64,000 nucleotides of DNA from Chitinophagales bacterium. Its GTDB lineage: Bacteria > Bacteroidota > Bacteroidia > Chitinophagales > Saprospiraceae. The first letter of the stretch is position 1. Each line of letters opens with the position of its first letter. A program made the translations under genes and the position numbers. Below are positions 8,180-17,308 of the stretch, piece after piece. The notes beneath the pieces are model-generated. The model made no database searches. It was given only the letters and a program-made list of their open reading frames with translations, and was not told the DNA's origin. The stretch spans positions 107,605 through 171,604 of the forward strand of contig JAAFJY010000014.1 in assembly GCA_013299105.1 (NCBI GenBank), in the 5' to 3' direction.

Positions 8180-8960
8180 TAAATTGCCCTTCCGAAACCG
8201 TCCAGCCCCCATCGACCACAAAAACCTGGCCAGTGATGAAGGAACCTTGGTCCGAAAGCAGCAAAGTGGCGATCCCATCATAGTCTTCAGGATAGCCCAC
8301 CCGGCCACCATCCAGTGGCTGTTTGGTGCGGATGAAGTCGATGATCTTGTCGTCGCCGACTGCCCTTTGGGCCATGGGCGTATCCACCAATGCTGGCGCA
8401 ACCACGTTGACACGGATGTTGTTTTTGGCGTAATAAGCCGCTGTGGCTTTGCAAAAACCTACCAGGGCCGACTTGCAAGCCGCATAAGCATGGGTGGTAA
8501 AAAACTGGATCGAAGGGGAAAAACCCAATACCGAACCCATGTTGAGGATTACTCCTCCCCTGCCCTGCTCCAGCCAAGTGCGGATGGCCGCCCGGTTGCT
8601 GAGCATGATCGAGGTCAGGTTCAGCCCAATGGTGTAGTTCCAGCCCTCCAGGCTCATTTCGTGCAAGGGGCCGTCGCCAAACTTGCGCCCGCTGCCGCCC
8701 GCCACGTGGTAAATGCCATCGAAACTGCCCCATTTTTCCATACAAGCCTTGATGGCGCGAGGTGCAGTTTCTTCGTGCGAGGCATCGCCCGATAGGACAA
8801 TGGCATCTTCAGTGCCCAATTCAGCTTGAGCCGCAGCACAATTGGCCTCGCTGCGGCCTACGGCTACCACTTGAGCACCTTGGGCAATGAAAGTCTTGGA
8901 CGCCGAAAGTCCCAAGCCCCCTGTGCCGCCAATGACCACTATTTTTTTTCCCGTAAGCAT
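8175..8960 (-). CDS. SDR family NAD(P)-dependent oxidoreductase
   Basis: A 261-residue classical short-chain dehydrogenase. The cofactor loop GGTGGLG is at residues 11-17, the active site is Ser143 (NMGSVLG), Tyr159 and Lys163 (YAACK), followed by NIRVNVVAPALVDTPM and the C-terminal TGQVFVVDGGWT. Substrate is not predictable; classical SDRs of this type reduce or oxidise sugars, sugar acids or acyl thioesters. Only 1 bp separates its start from the stop of the Gfo/Idh/MocA gene, so the two are co-transcribed and probably handle the same sugar derivative. Confidence 0.9.
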   Translation of the reverse strand: MLTGKKIVVIGGTGGLGLSASKTFIAQGAQVVAVGRSEANCAAAQAELGTEDAIVLSGDASHEETAPRAIKACMEKWGSFDGIYHVAGGSGRKFGDGPLHEMSLEGWNYTIGLNLTSIMLSNRAAIRTWLEQGRGGVILNMGSVLGFSPSIQFFTTHAYAACKSALVGFCKATAAYYAKNNIRVNVVAPALVDTPMAQRAVGDDKIIDFIRTKQPLDGGRVGYPEDYDGIATLLLSDQGSFITGQVFVVDGGWTVSEGQFS

Positions 8961-8961
8961 A

Positions 8962-10161
8962 TTAACCCGTCACGATTTGAAGAATTTCGCCATCAGACTT
9001 GCGTTTGAGGATGACTTTTTTGCGCTCGTCGGGCAGGATTTCTTCTTTGATCAGGTAGTGATCGGCATCGTAATCCACATACACCGAGTGCTCGGTGATG
9101 TCGTTGGAGCCGCGCCATTCTTTCAGTTCTACAGGCTCCCATTGTTTGGTTTTGACCGATTTGTAACAAGCGTCGATGATCGCGTTCACAATGTAACCAT
9201 CGTAAAAACTTTCCATCGGGGTCGCCCCGTTCTCGATGCAGTCAAACATGTCAGCAAACATGTGCGGGTAGCCCAGTTCGTGAGCCTCATCACCTACTGG
9301 GAACATCCAGCCCGTTTCCGACTCCGCTTTTTCGGCCACATAGCCACCCAGCCCTACATTGGTGAACATTTCAAAACCTGTACGCAGGAAGTGGTCCAGG
9401 CGAATGGTGCCTTCGGTGCCTGCCACCTCGTCGCGCAGGTCCATGCCGCCCCTGTAGTTCCAGCTTACTTCAAACTGGCCGATGGCTCCATTGGCATACT
9501 TCACCAGGGCGATGGCGCTGTCTTCGGCGTCAATGGGTTTTACTTGGGTGGCCGCCCAGCACATTACTTCGAGGGGTTTCACCTCTTTGCCAATGAAGTT
9601 GCGGGCTATTTCGATGCAGTGGCAGCCCAAGTCGACTACTGCGCCACCGCCAGCCATGTTTTTGTTCCAAAACCAATCGCTGTGGGGGCCAGGGTGTGCC
9701 TCGCGTGAGCGCGCCCAAAGGATGCGGCCCAAGGCACCATTTTGTACCGCCTTCAGCGACTTGAGGGTTTTGGGGGTATAGCACAAGTCTTCGAGATAAC
9801 CGTGAAAAACACCTGCTTTTTCGACAATGCGCAGCATTTCCAAGGCTTCGTCGCCTGTGCGGCCCAGGGGCTTGGTACAGAGCACGGCTTTGCCCGCTTC
9901 TGCACACAAGCGCACGGCTTCCAGGTGTTGGTCATTGGGCAGACCAATGACCACCGTATCCGTTTCGGGGTCATTGATGGCTTTGGCCAGGTCGGTGAAG
10001 GTGTTGGGGATGCCCCATTCAGATGCAAATTTATCGGCCCTTTCCTGGCTGCGGGAATAGATGGAGTAAACACGGTCACGTCCGCGCAGGCCATGTAGGG
10101 TCATGGTGTAAAAAGTACCGATTAAGCCGGTGCCCAACATACATATCTTACGGGCTTTCAT
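8962..10161 (-). CDS. Gfo/Idh/MocA family oxidoreductase (cytoplasmic)
   Basis: A 399-residue protein with an N-terminal Rossmann fold (MLGTGLIG, residues 8-15), [10 protein letters not shown], and the family motif position [11 protein letters not shown], in which the usual EKP is CTKP. The central [17 protein letters not shown] carries the conserved DxGxH-type substrate region. There is no signal peptide, unlike the exported relatives at 14.4 and 44.5 kb. Expected reaction: NAD(P)-dependent oxidation or reduction of a sugar, inositol or sugar acid. First gene of the Gfo/Idh-SDR pair. Confidence 0.9.
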   Translation of the reverse strand: MKARKICMLGTGLIGTFYTMTLHGLRGRDRVYSIYSRSQERADKFASEWGIPNTFTDLAKAINDPETDTVVIGLPNDQHLEAVRLCAEAGKAVLCTKPLGRTGDEALEMLRIVEKAGVFHGYLEDLCYTPKTLKSLKAVQNGALGRILWARSREAHPGPHSDWFWNKNMAGGGAVVDLGCHCIEIARNFIGKEVKPLEVMCWAATQVKPIDAEDSAIALVKYANGAIGQFEVSWNYRGGMDLRDEVAGTEGTIRLDHFLRTGFEMFTNVGLGGYVAEKAESETGWMFPVGDEAHELGYPHMFADMFDCIENGATPMESFYDGYIVNAIIDACYKSVKTKQWEPVELKEWRGSNDITEHSVYVDYDADHYLIKEEILPDERKKVILKRKSDGEILQIVTG

Positions 10162-10375
10162 GATCTTTGCTTGGTTTGTGATGGGTTTTGAAACGAAAAA
10201 TCAAAAAGTTGCCAAAGAGCACCCATTTGTATCTTTCCCTAGTGGTCTCCCATCCTGTGGATGTTTTTTGTTTGCGCCGGAAAATACTAATTTGCGTGGG
10301 ATTCCAAAAGAAATACTGAACCTAGGCAGAATTTTGGGCTAAAATTTTGTTTTTGCATCCACATCCAAGTGTACC

Positions 10376-10759
10376 ATGTCCAATTTATTCAAGACTACCT
10401 TTCAAAAACGCCTGGCCAGTTTTGGTTTTGCCTTTAAAGGAGTATCTACCCTTTTCCGTACTCAGCCCAATGCCAGGATTCACCTCGTGGCGATGGTTTT
10501 CGCCATTGGCATGGGTTTTTGGCTGCAAATCAATACTACCGAGTGGGCTTTGGTGACCTTGTGCATCGCGACCGTTTTGGCAGCCGAAGCTTTTAATAGT
10601 GCGCTGGAATTTCTGACCGACTTGGTGTCTCCCCAGCACCACGAGCTGGCGGGCAAAACCAAGGATGTAGCGGCGGCGGGGGTTTTGTTGACGGCTTGTG
10701 GCACTGCGGCCTGTGGCTTGCTGATTTTTGGGCCTAAGTTGTGGGCGGTTTTGTTTTGA
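10376..10759 (+). CDS. dgkA: Diacylglycerol kinase family protein (undecaprenol kinase-like)
   Basis: A 127-residue membrane protein with three predicted transmembrane helices, the normal DgkA size. The catalytic signature is complete: AAEAFNSALEFLTDLVSP (Glu71, Asn74, Glu78), then HELAGKTKDVAAAGVL with Asp97. The soluble N-terminal KRLASFGFAFKGVSTLFRTQPNARIH is typical of the Gram-positive/Bacteroidota branch, many of which phosphorylate undecaprenol rather than diacylglycerol. It acts in the inner membrane in lipid recycling. Its stop codon is 5 bp from the end of repeat R1 copy B. Confidence 0.93.
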   Translation: MSNLFKTTFQKRLASFGFAFKGVSTLFRTQPNARIHLVAMVFAIGMGFWLQINTTEWALVTLCIATVLAAEAFNSALEFLTDLVSPQHHELAGKTKDVAAAGVLLTACGTAACGLLIFGPKLWAVLF

Positions 10760-10763
10760 AAAA

Positions 10764-11069
10764 AAGCCACAAATAAATTGTGCCGATCAACAACTGTGTT
10801 GCCTCGCTGCGCGAGACCATTTTAGCACGCGGATAAAATTGGGTTTGGGTGTGTTTGTTTGGGTGTGAGTGTGCATAAACCCCATTTCCAATTAAGCGAG
10901 TCGAAGGATTTTGATCGAAGCCCCCACACTCGAACTCACACTTACCCACGACACACCCTTTCTTGCGGATTTCCAGCATGACGTTGACCATGATGTTGAC
11001 CATGATGTTGACCATGATGTTGACCACTAGCAATAAAAAAATCGGAAAGGTTTATTTTTGAACCGTTAC
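10764..11069 (-). repeat. Dispersed repeat R1, copy B (reverse orientation)
   Basis: About 306 bp, reverse relative to copies A and C. It runs from AAGCCACAAATAAA, 5 bp after the dgkA stop, to GGTTTATTTTTGAACCGTTAC. It is more diverged than A and C and carries four 12-bp ATGATGTTGACC units where the others have two. The junction with the Uma2 promoter is about 25 bp away. Confidence 0.85.
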
Positions 11070-11092
11070 TCAATTCCCCCAAAAAAACACCT

Positions 11093-11100
11093 TATATTTG
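11093..11100 (+). promoter_or_regulatory. -7 element of the Uma2 gene
   Basis: TATATTTG matches TAnnTTTG and lies 31 bp before the ATG at 11131. No -33 element is obvious; the upstream sequence is the end of repeat R1. Confidence 0.45.
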
Positions 11101-11130
11101 TAGAAACAGTTGCCAAGTCTCAAATTCATT

Positions 11131-11703
11131 ATGACAAAAAAAGCTGTCCAACAAGAGGATTATTTTCACTGGACACTGGAGCAATATCACCAGTTGGCCG
11201 AGGCAAATATTTTGCGTGAAGAAGATAGAATCGAATTGTTGAATGGGCAAATTGTAAACATCAGCCCAATCGGAAAATTACACGCAGCAGCCGTAAGGCG
11301 GATTGACAAATTGCTGGAAAAAATTTTGGGTGACGAATTTCTGATCAGTACACAAAATCCCATTTCTTTGGCGATCAATGACACCGAGCCACAGCCCGAT
11401 TTGGTGGTACTGAAACCCCGTACTGATTTTTATGCCACTCAGCATCCTGGCCCCGAAGACATTTTATTACTCATCGAAGTGGCCGACTCAACCCTGGAAA
11501 AAGACCGGTCAATGAAAATGCCACTCTATGCCCAAGCTGGTATTGTAGCCTGTTGGTTGGTGAACCTCAGCGAGCAAAAGGTAGAAATCTACACCGAACC
11601 CTCAGCAAAAGGTTATGCTAACATCCGCATCTACCGGGAAGGCGATTCGATTGAGTCAGATTTATTGGGAATGGTAAAGGTCGATCGGGTGTTGGGTATA
11701 TGA
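11131..11703 (+). CDS. Uma2 family endonuclease (DUF820)
   Basis: A 190-residue protein of the Uma2/DUF820 family, a PD-(D/E)XK nuclease-like fold expanded in cyanobacteria and some Bacteroidota. Visible features are the start YFHWTLEQYHQLAEANIL, the EDRIELLNGQIV segment, PQPDLVVLKPR (catalytic Asp of PD motif) and DILLLIEVADSTLEKDR (ExxDST, E-x-x loop). Biological role is unknown. I used the ATG at 11131 since the in-frame upstream extension starts with TTG. It is 22 bp from the GNAT gene, possibly one transcript. Confidence 0.88.
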   Translation: MTKKAVQQEDYFHWTLEQYHQLAEANILREEDRIELLNGQIVNISPIGKLHAAAVRRIDKLLEKILGDEFLISTQNPISLAINDTEPQPDLVVLKPRTDFYATQHPGPEDILLLIEVADSTLEKDRSMKMPLYAQAGIVACWLVNLSEQKVEIYTEPSAKGYANIRIYREGDSIESDLLGMVKVDRVLGI

Positions 11704-11725
11704 ATAAGCTTTTGAACTAAATCTA

Positions 11726-12265
11726 ATGCTGCTCAAATCAAAAAACGGCCAATGGCTGCAATTAAGGGCACTTCGCCCTACTGACTTTGCCAATCTATCC
11801 CATTACCTCCAGCACTTAAGTCCGGCCAGCAAAAGCCGCTTCGGGCCACATGCCTTTGATGAAGCAGGAGTTGCACAACATTACCAAGACCCTTACCATG
11901 TTGGCTACGTGGCCATTGAATTGGAAACCGGTAAAATTGTTGCTTATGCGGCGGTGGTGTGGGGTTATTTGAAAAGCGATGCAGCCCGCTTGGAAAGCTA
12001 TGGCGTAGCCGTTTTTCGGGATACCGATGCCACTTACGCTCCTTCTGTCGCTGATGAGTGGCAAAATCAAGGGCTTGGCTCCAGGCTCTTCCTCTTTGTT
12101 TGTGCTGAAATGAAAAATGCAGGCCGAAAACGCCTCATTTTGTGGGGAGGGGTGCAAAATACCAACGCTTTGGCCTTGGCTTATTACCGCAAACTGGGCT
12201 TTTGCTACTTGGGTAGTTTTGAGTACAATGGCTTGAATGATGACATGATTTTGGACTTGCGGTAA
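11726..12265 (+). CDS. GNAT family N-acetyltransferase
   Basis: A 179-residue protein with the GNAT fold. It has VAYAAVVWGYL (strand 4), the acetyl-CoA loop DEWQNQGLGSRLF (Q/RxxGxG/A), and LILWGGVQNTNALALAYYRKLGF at the C-terminal end, where the N-A-L-A-Y-Y-x-K-L-G-F stretch is strongly diagnostic. The acceptor could be a protein, peptide or small amine and cannot be read from sequence. Confidence 0.85.
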   Translation: MLLKSKNGQWLQLRALRPTDFANLSHYLQHLSPASKSRFGPHAFDEAGVAQHYQDPYHVGYVAIELETGKIVAYAAVVWGYLKSDAARLESYGVAVFRDTDATYAPSVADEWQNQGLGSRLFLFVCAEMKNAGRKRLILWGGVQNTNALALAYYRKLGFCYLGSFEYNGLNDDMILDLR

Positions 12266-12344
12266 TTCAGGGGATTTATATTATTTTACGTCTTCCTTCT
12301 TTGTCGATAGCGCTTTTTTCACCTTTTTCAATCGTATTTTTACA

Positions 12345-14348
12345 ATGTGCTACACCAAAACATGGGCATCTTTGCTATCGCTCATCCTGCTCAATATTGC
12401 GCTCATGGCCCAAGACCGATCACTGCTGACTTTTAGTGTGGCGAGTGGCGATTTTGAACGCCACAACAGCCCGGTGAGTTTTTCATTGGAGGGCATTGCT
12501 TTGCCTGGTGGAAGTGATTTTCAGCTCTATGAAGTCGGCCCACAAGGCAAAACCATTGTGCCATTTCAGTTAGAACAAGGCACTGGTAAAAAAATCCACT
12601 GGATTTTGAGCGGGAGAACAGCCGCTGGCAGCACGCGCATCTTCGAATTGCGTACCGGGGCTCCAGCCAATCCCGGCTCGGAAATCAGCGCTACCCGCGA
12701 AAAAGGAGCCATCGTTTTTCAAAATAAGCAACGCAACATCCTGCGCTACCAATACGCCGAAGCCGAGGTACCCGCAGACAAGTCAGAATTGTTTCGCCGG
12801 GGTGGCTTCATCCATCCTTTGTGGTCGCCCAAGGGCGAGGTTTTGACCCGCATCCAACCCTCGGATCACCTGCACCATTACGGCATCTGGAATCCCTGGA
12901 CCAGCACCCTGTTTGAAGGCCGCAAGCTGGATTTTTGGAATTTGTACAAAAGCGAAGGCACGGTCAAAGTCGTAGGTTTGCCCGTCTATACCCAAGGTCC
13001 GGTGTTGGGAACCCTGAGCGCCAATCACGAACATGTGGACTTGACCGCCCCTAGCCCCACAGGCTCCAAAGCCGCCCTGGAAGAAAGCTGGAACCTAAAA
13101 ATCTGGAACACAGGCGATGCAAATGCACCACAGATCGTTGATTTTCAATCTATTCTGCATTGCGCTACCGATAGTATTTTCACCATCAAAGCCTATACTT
13201 ATCAAGGATTTGGTTTTCGGGCCACTGAGAAATGGGACGACAACACCGCCCGCCTCCTGACCTCCGAAGGCAAAGACAAGGTCAACGGCAATGCCACCCG
13301 CGCCCGCTGGATCGACGCGAGAGGGGTCTCCAATTTTGGCCAATCGGGCGTCTTGTTCATGACCCATCCCCTCAATTACAACTATCCTGAGCAACTGCGC
13401 CTTTGGGGCAAAGGGCAAAACGAAGGCAAGTCGAACGTATTCATCAACTTCAACCCCGCTCAGGAGCAGGATTGGGTGCTCAAACCCGGCCAATCCTATG
13501 CCCTCAATTACCGCATGGTCACTTACGACGGTGAATTGAGCCCGGAAACCCTCGAAAAAATTTGGCAAGACTATGCCAACCCGCCCAAAGTGCAAGTAAT
13601 TTTAAACCAAACCATTGCCAATAAAAAAGTACTAGTTTACACCAAAAATGGCAAAGGCTATGTACACGACAACATCGCCAACTCGATTGTAGCCATCCGT
13701 AAATTGGGCGCAGACAATGGTTTCAGCGTGGATACCAGCAGCAATCCTGCCTACATCACCCCCGAAAACCTGAACAAATACCAGGCCATCATCTTATCGA
13801 ATACCAACAACGAGACTTTTGACACCGAGGCCCAAAAACTGGCTTTCCAGCGCTACATCCAAGCGGGTGGAGGCATGGTCGCCATCCATTCAGCATCGGG
13901 TTCGGAGCGGCAATGGCCTTGGTTTTGGCGTACTTTGGGAGGAAAATTCAAGTATCACCCACCCTTGCAACGGTTCAATATTCAGGTCATCGATCCCTTG
14001 CATCCTTCTACCTTGCATCTGCCCGCTATTTGGAACTGGGAAGATGAGTGCTACATGTTGGAGCACCTTTATCCAGGCAAAAATGTGCTGCTGGCGGGTG
14101 TTTTGACCGACATACCGGATGAACGCAAAAACGAGTATCCAGGAAAAACCTTTGGCAAGCTCATCCCTTTGTGCTGGTACGAAGAGCAAGGTTTGGGCCG
14201 CACTTGGTACACGGCGCTGGGGCATAAAAAGGAATACTACGCCGACCCAACCTTTATGCAGCACTTGCTAGGCGGTATTTTGTGGGTTTTGGACGGTACC
14301 GATCGCCTGGATTACAGCAAAGCAACCAAAACCCTCATCAACGAATAG
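12345..14348 (+). CDS. Exported PmoA-like (DUF6807) and ThuA-like fusion protein
   Basis: A 667-residue protein with a signal peptide (LLSLILLNIALMAQ). Residues about 25-410 are a PmoA/DUF6807 domain, recognised by DHLHHYGIWNPW and HPLNYNYPEQLRLWG. Residues about 425-655 are a ThuA-like, class I amidotransferase-fold domain: KKVLVYTKNGKGYVHDNI, YQAIILSNTNNETFD, GGGMVAIHSASG, GLGRTWYTALGHKKEYY. ThuA proteins take part in trehalose/disaccharide catabolism through 3-keto intermediates. It is followed within 50 bp by two Gfo/Idh/MocA-type proteins, fitting an exported oxidative sugar-processing pathway (inference). The name PmoA is historical and does not imply methane oxidation. Confidence 0.85.
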   Translation: MCYTKTWASLLSLILLNIALMAQDRSLLTFSVASGDFERHNSPVSFSLEGIALPGGSDFQLYEVGPQGKTIVPFQLEQGTGKKIHWILSGRTAAGSTRIFELRTGAPANPGSEISATREKGAIVFQNKQRNILRYQYAEAEVPADKSELFRRGGFIHPLWSPKGEVLTRIQPSDHLHHYGIWNPWTSTLFEGRKLDFWNLYKSEGTVKVVGLPVYTQGPVLGTLSANHEHVDLTAPSPTGSKAALEESWNLKIWNTGDANAPQIVDFQSILHCATDSIFTIKAYTYQGFGFRATEKWDDNTARLLTSEGKDKVNGNATRARWIDARGVSNFGQSGVLFMTHPLNYNYPEQLRLWGKGQNEGKSNVFINFNPAQEQDWVLKPGQSYALNYRMVTYDGELSPETLEKIWQDYANPPKVQVILNQTIANKKVLVYTKNGKGYVHDNIANSIVAIRKLGADNGFSVDTSSNPAYITPENLNKYQAIILSNTNNETFDTEAQKLAFQRYIQAGGGMVAIHSASGSERQWPWFWRTLGGKFKYHPPLQRFNIQVIDPLHPSTLHLPAIWNWEDECYMLEHLYPGKNVLLAGVLTDIPDERKNEYPGKTFGKLIPLCWYEEQGLGRTWYTALGHKKEYYADPTFMQHLLGGILWVLDGTDRLDYSKATKTLINE

Positions 14349-14390
14349 ATCCCAATCCTTTTCAACTCCTCAACTTCTCAACTCTAAGCA

Positions 14391-15791
14391 ATGGATCAAC
14401 AACAAAAGAAACGCATTTCCCGCCGGGAATACCTCAAAACCAGCCTCAAGGGCGCTGCGGGTCTGGTGGTTTTGCCTACGATCGTACCCGCCAGTGTTTT
14501 TGGCAAAAACGCCCCTAGCAACCGCATTCAGGTGGGGCAAATTGGCTTTGGCCGCATTGCCATGCTCCACGATTTGCCCGACACCATGCGTTTTGACATT
14601 GCCCAGGTGGTAGCCGTATGCGACGTGGACCGCAACCGCAAAGAATACGGCAAACAGTGGATCGAAAAATGGTACAAAGAGAAAAAGCCCCAGACCAAGG
14701 CTGCCGAGGTAAAAATGTACGACGACTACCGCGAAATGCTCAAAAGCCCGGACATTGATGCGGTAATTGTCAGTACTCCAGACCATTGGCACGCCCAACC
14801 CGCTATCGAAGCAGCCCTGGCAGGCAAACACATCTACTTACAAAAACCCGCCTCACTGACGATTGCCGAAGGGCGGGCAATGAGCGACGCGGTACACCAC
14901 AGTGGGGTGGTGTTTCAAATTGGCAGCCAGCAACGCTCGGCCAATCCTTGGCCACAGTTCAAACGCGCTTGCGAATTGGTGCGCAATGGTCGTTTGGGCA
15001 AGCTCCATACCATTAAAATAGGCCTACCCGGCGACCCAGCAGGCCCCGTTGAACCCGAAATGCCGATCCCCAAAAGCCTGAATTACGACATGTGGCTGGG
15101 CTCAACGCCAATGGTTTATTACACCGAAAACCGCGTACATCCGCAAGTAGGTTTCGACCGCCCAGGCTGGTTGCGTTGTGAGCAGTTTGGGGCAGGCATG
15201 ATCACGGGCTGGGGCGCTCACCACATCGATACCGCCCACTGGGGCATGGGTACTGAGCACACAGGTCCTGTCGAAATCAAGGCCAATGCCAAGTTTCCGA
15301 CCAGTGGCATGTGGAACGTACATGGTGATTTTTTGGCCGAGGCCAAATATACCAATGGCGTGAACATGATGGTCAGCGGCGCTTTCCCCAATGGTGTGCG
15401 CTTTGAAGGCAGCGAAGGCTGGATTTTTGTATCTCGTGGTAATGTAGGTGTAACCGCCAGTGACCCAACGATCAAAACTTCAGAGGCGTTCAACGCCAGC
15501 GACCCAAAAATCCTAGGCTCGGTGATTCAGCCTGACGAAATCCACTTGTACCATTCCGAAGACCAGCATGGCAATTGGCTGGATTGCATCCGCGACAACA
15601 AGCAAACCATAGCTCCGGTGGAGGTAGCTCACCGCTCTACTTCTGCTTGTTTGTTGATCCATGCGGCCATGAAACTGGGCCGCACCCTATACTGGGACCC
15701 ACAGCGCGAACGCTTCAAAAACGACGATGAAGCCAACGCTTTGCTGTCGCGCCCGCAGCGTTTTCCTTACGGCACTCAATTTGCGAAATAG
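14391..15791 (+). CDS. Exported Gfo/Idh/MocA family oxidoreductase (Tat signal)
   Basis: A 466-residue protein. The N-terminus carries a twin-arginine signal (ISRREYLKTSLKGAAGLVVLPTIV), so it is folded with NAD(P) in the cytoplasm and then exported. The Rossmann part has VGQIGFGRIA, followed by AVIVSTPDHWHAQPA, IYLQKPASLT (QKP replacing EKP), and GWGAHHIDTAHWGMG, a catalytic His region seen in the secreted glycoside 3-oxidation enzymes. It is 42 bp after the PmoA-ThuA gene, in a region containing TTCAAC words, and 18 bp before the next gene. Likely partner in the same sugar pathway. Confidence 0.9.
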   Translation: MDQQQKKRISRREYLKTSLKGAAGLVVLPTIVPASVFGKNAPSNRIQVGQIGFGRIAMLHDLPDTMRFDIAQVVAVCDVDRNRKEYGKQWIEKWYKEKKPQTKAAEVKMYDDYREMLKSPDIDAVIVSTPDHWHAQPAIEAALAGKHIYLQKPASLTIAEGRAMSDAVHHSGVVFQIGSQQRSANPWPQFKRACELVRNGRLGKLHTIKIGLPGDPAGPVEPEMPIPKSLNYDMWLGSTPMVYYTENRVHPQVGFDRPGWLRCEQFGAGMITGWGAHHIDTAHWGMGTEHTGPVEIKANAKFPTSGMWNVHGDFLAEAKYTNGVNMMVSGAFPNGVRFEGSEGWIFVSRGNVGVTASDPTIKTSEAFNASDPKILGSVIQPDEIHLYHSEDQHGNWLDCIRDNKQTIAPVEVAHRSTSACLLIHAAMKLGRTLYWDPQRERFKNDDEANALLSRPQRFPYGTQFAK

Positions 15792-15809
15792 TTTCCAGCC
15801 CAAGCAATC

Positions 15810-17189
15810 ATGCAAAAACTACTTTTTTTCTTCCTTCTTCTCGGCCTTTTTGCCTGTTCCAGCACCCAAAAAACAGCAACCTTGAGCGGCGCAGCCAATG
15901 AAGTCAAACTCATGACCCTCAACCCAGGGCATTTTCATGCGGCATTGGTGCAGAAATACCAGTACGCCCAAGTCGATCCATTGGTGCACGTATATGCACC
16001 AGATGGACCAGAATTGAATGCCCACCTTGCCCGGATTGAGAGCTACAACAAGCGCACCCAGGACCCCACTCGCTGGAATGAAAAAGTATATGCAGGTCCA
16101 GATTACCTGAACAAGCTTTTGCAGGAAAAACCCGGCAATGTAGCCGTCATTTCGGGCAACAATGCCCGCAAGGGCCAGTACATCAAGGCTTGTATCGACG
16201 CTGGCATCAACGTTTTGGCCGACAAGCCGATGTGCATCAAGCCCGCTGACTTTCAATTGCTGAAAACACTTTTTCCGCTGGCGGCTAAAAAGAAGGTTTT
16301 GCTGTACGACATCATGACCGAGCGCTACGAAATCAGCACGATTTTGCAAAAGGAGTTATCCCGAATGCCTGCCTTGTTTGGTACTTTAGAAAAAGGCAGC
16401 CCCGACAACCCCGCCATCACCAAGGAGAGTGTACACCATTTTTTCAAATACGTGTCGGGTGCGCCTTTGATCCGTCCAGCCTGGTTTTTTGACGTGGACC
16501 AGCAGGGAGAAGGTGTAGTGGATGTGTCAACCCATTTGGTGGACCTGGTGTTTTGGGAATGTTTTCCAGAAGTGGCACTTGACTACCAAAAAGACGTACA
16601 GGTCGTCAAAGCCCAGCGCAGCCCAACAGTGTTGAACAAAGACCAATTCAAGCTGGTAACTGGGCTGCCCGGTTTTCCTGGTTTTTTGAAAAAAGACTTG
16701 CGTGCAGATTCCACTTTGCAAGTTTTTTCCAACGGTGAAACCCACTTTCTAGTCAAAGGAGTACACGCCAAAGTATCGGTGGTCTGGAATTACCAGGCCC
16801 CCGAAGGCACTGGCGACACCCACTTCTCGATCATGCGGGGCAGCAAAGCCAATCTGGTCATCCGCCAAGGGGCAGCTGAAAAGTACAAGCCCGTTTTGTA
16901 CATCGAGCCTTCGAAAAATGTGAGCAAACCTGAAGCCGAAGCCGCCCTAAAAGCCGCCTTGCAAAGCCTGAACAGTTCAACATTCAAAGGCCTGGCTTAT
17001 GAACCCAGTGAAAATGGTTGGAAAATCAGCATCCCCGAAGTGTACAACATCGGCCATGAAGCCCACTTTGCCCAAGTGACCGAGCGGTTCTTACAATACC
17101 TCAAAAACAGCCAATTGCCCGCCTGGGAAGTGCCCAACATGCTGGCCAAGTATTACGTGACCACCAAGGCTTATGAGCTGAGTCGGTGA
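15810..17189 (+). CDS. Lipoprotein oxidoreductase of the Oxidoreduct_C type
   Basis: A 459-residue protein with a lipobox (LLLGLFACSS, Cys16). It has a Gfo/Idh-type N-terminal fold (VKLMTLNPGHFHAALVQ, VAVISGNNARKGQYI, VLADKPMCIKP, where DKP replaces EKP) and the C-terminal domain described as 'putative oxidoreductase C-terminal' (VVDVSTHLVDLVFWE, ISIPEVYNIGHEAHFAQVTERFLQYL). It is probably anchored in a membrane on the periplasmic side. Third gene of the PmoA-ThuA operon; its exact reaction is unknown. Confidence 0.85.
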   Translation: MQKLLFFFLLLGLFACSSTQKTATLSGAANEVKLMTLNPGHFHAALVQKYQYAQVDPLVHVYAPDGPELNAHLARIESYNKRTQDPTRWNEKVYAGPDYLNKLLQEKPGNVAVISGNNARKGQYIKACIDAGINVLADKPMCIKPADFQLLKTLFPLAAKKKVLLYDIMTERYEISTILQKELSRMPALFGTLEKGSPDNPAITKESVHHFFKYVSGAPLIRPAWFFDVDQQGEGVVDVSTHLVDLVFWECFPEVALDYQKDVQVVKAQRSPTVLNKDQFKLVTGLPGFPGFLKKDLRADSTLQVFSNGETHFLVKGVHAKVSVVWNYQAPEGTGDTHFSIMRGSKANLVIRQGAAEKYKPVLYIEPSKNVSKPEAEAALKAALQSLNSSTFKGLAYEPSENGWKISIPEVYNIGHEAHFAQVTERFLQYLKNSQLPAWEVPNMLAKYYVTTKAYELSR

Positions 17190-17308
17190 ACGCCAATGGA
17201 TTCAATACCGAAGCCTGTATGATGCCTTTCATGCAGGCACAGAAAATGCACGATGGCTTGGAAATCGTCGTGTATTTGGTACCTTATGATGAAGTAAAGG
17301 ATTTTTAG
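17186..17308 (+). pseudogene. Possible remnant coding fragment (40 codons)
   Basis: Starting at a GTG that overlaps the stop of the previous gene, a frame reads NGFNTEACMMPFMQAQKMHDGL followed by EIVVYLVPYDEVKDF and a stop. Its composition looks protein-like, as a C-terminal piece of a cytoplasmic protein, but I do not recognise a family and there is no start signal of its own. It may be a decayed gene 3' end or chance. Confidence 0.2.

Noticed and set aside
10734..11033. A minus-strand frame inside R1 copy B starting MLVVNIMVNIMV
   Set aside because: The repeated VNIM part comes from 12-bp tandem DNA. In copies A and C the frame is broken or ends elsewhere, so it is not conserved as protein.
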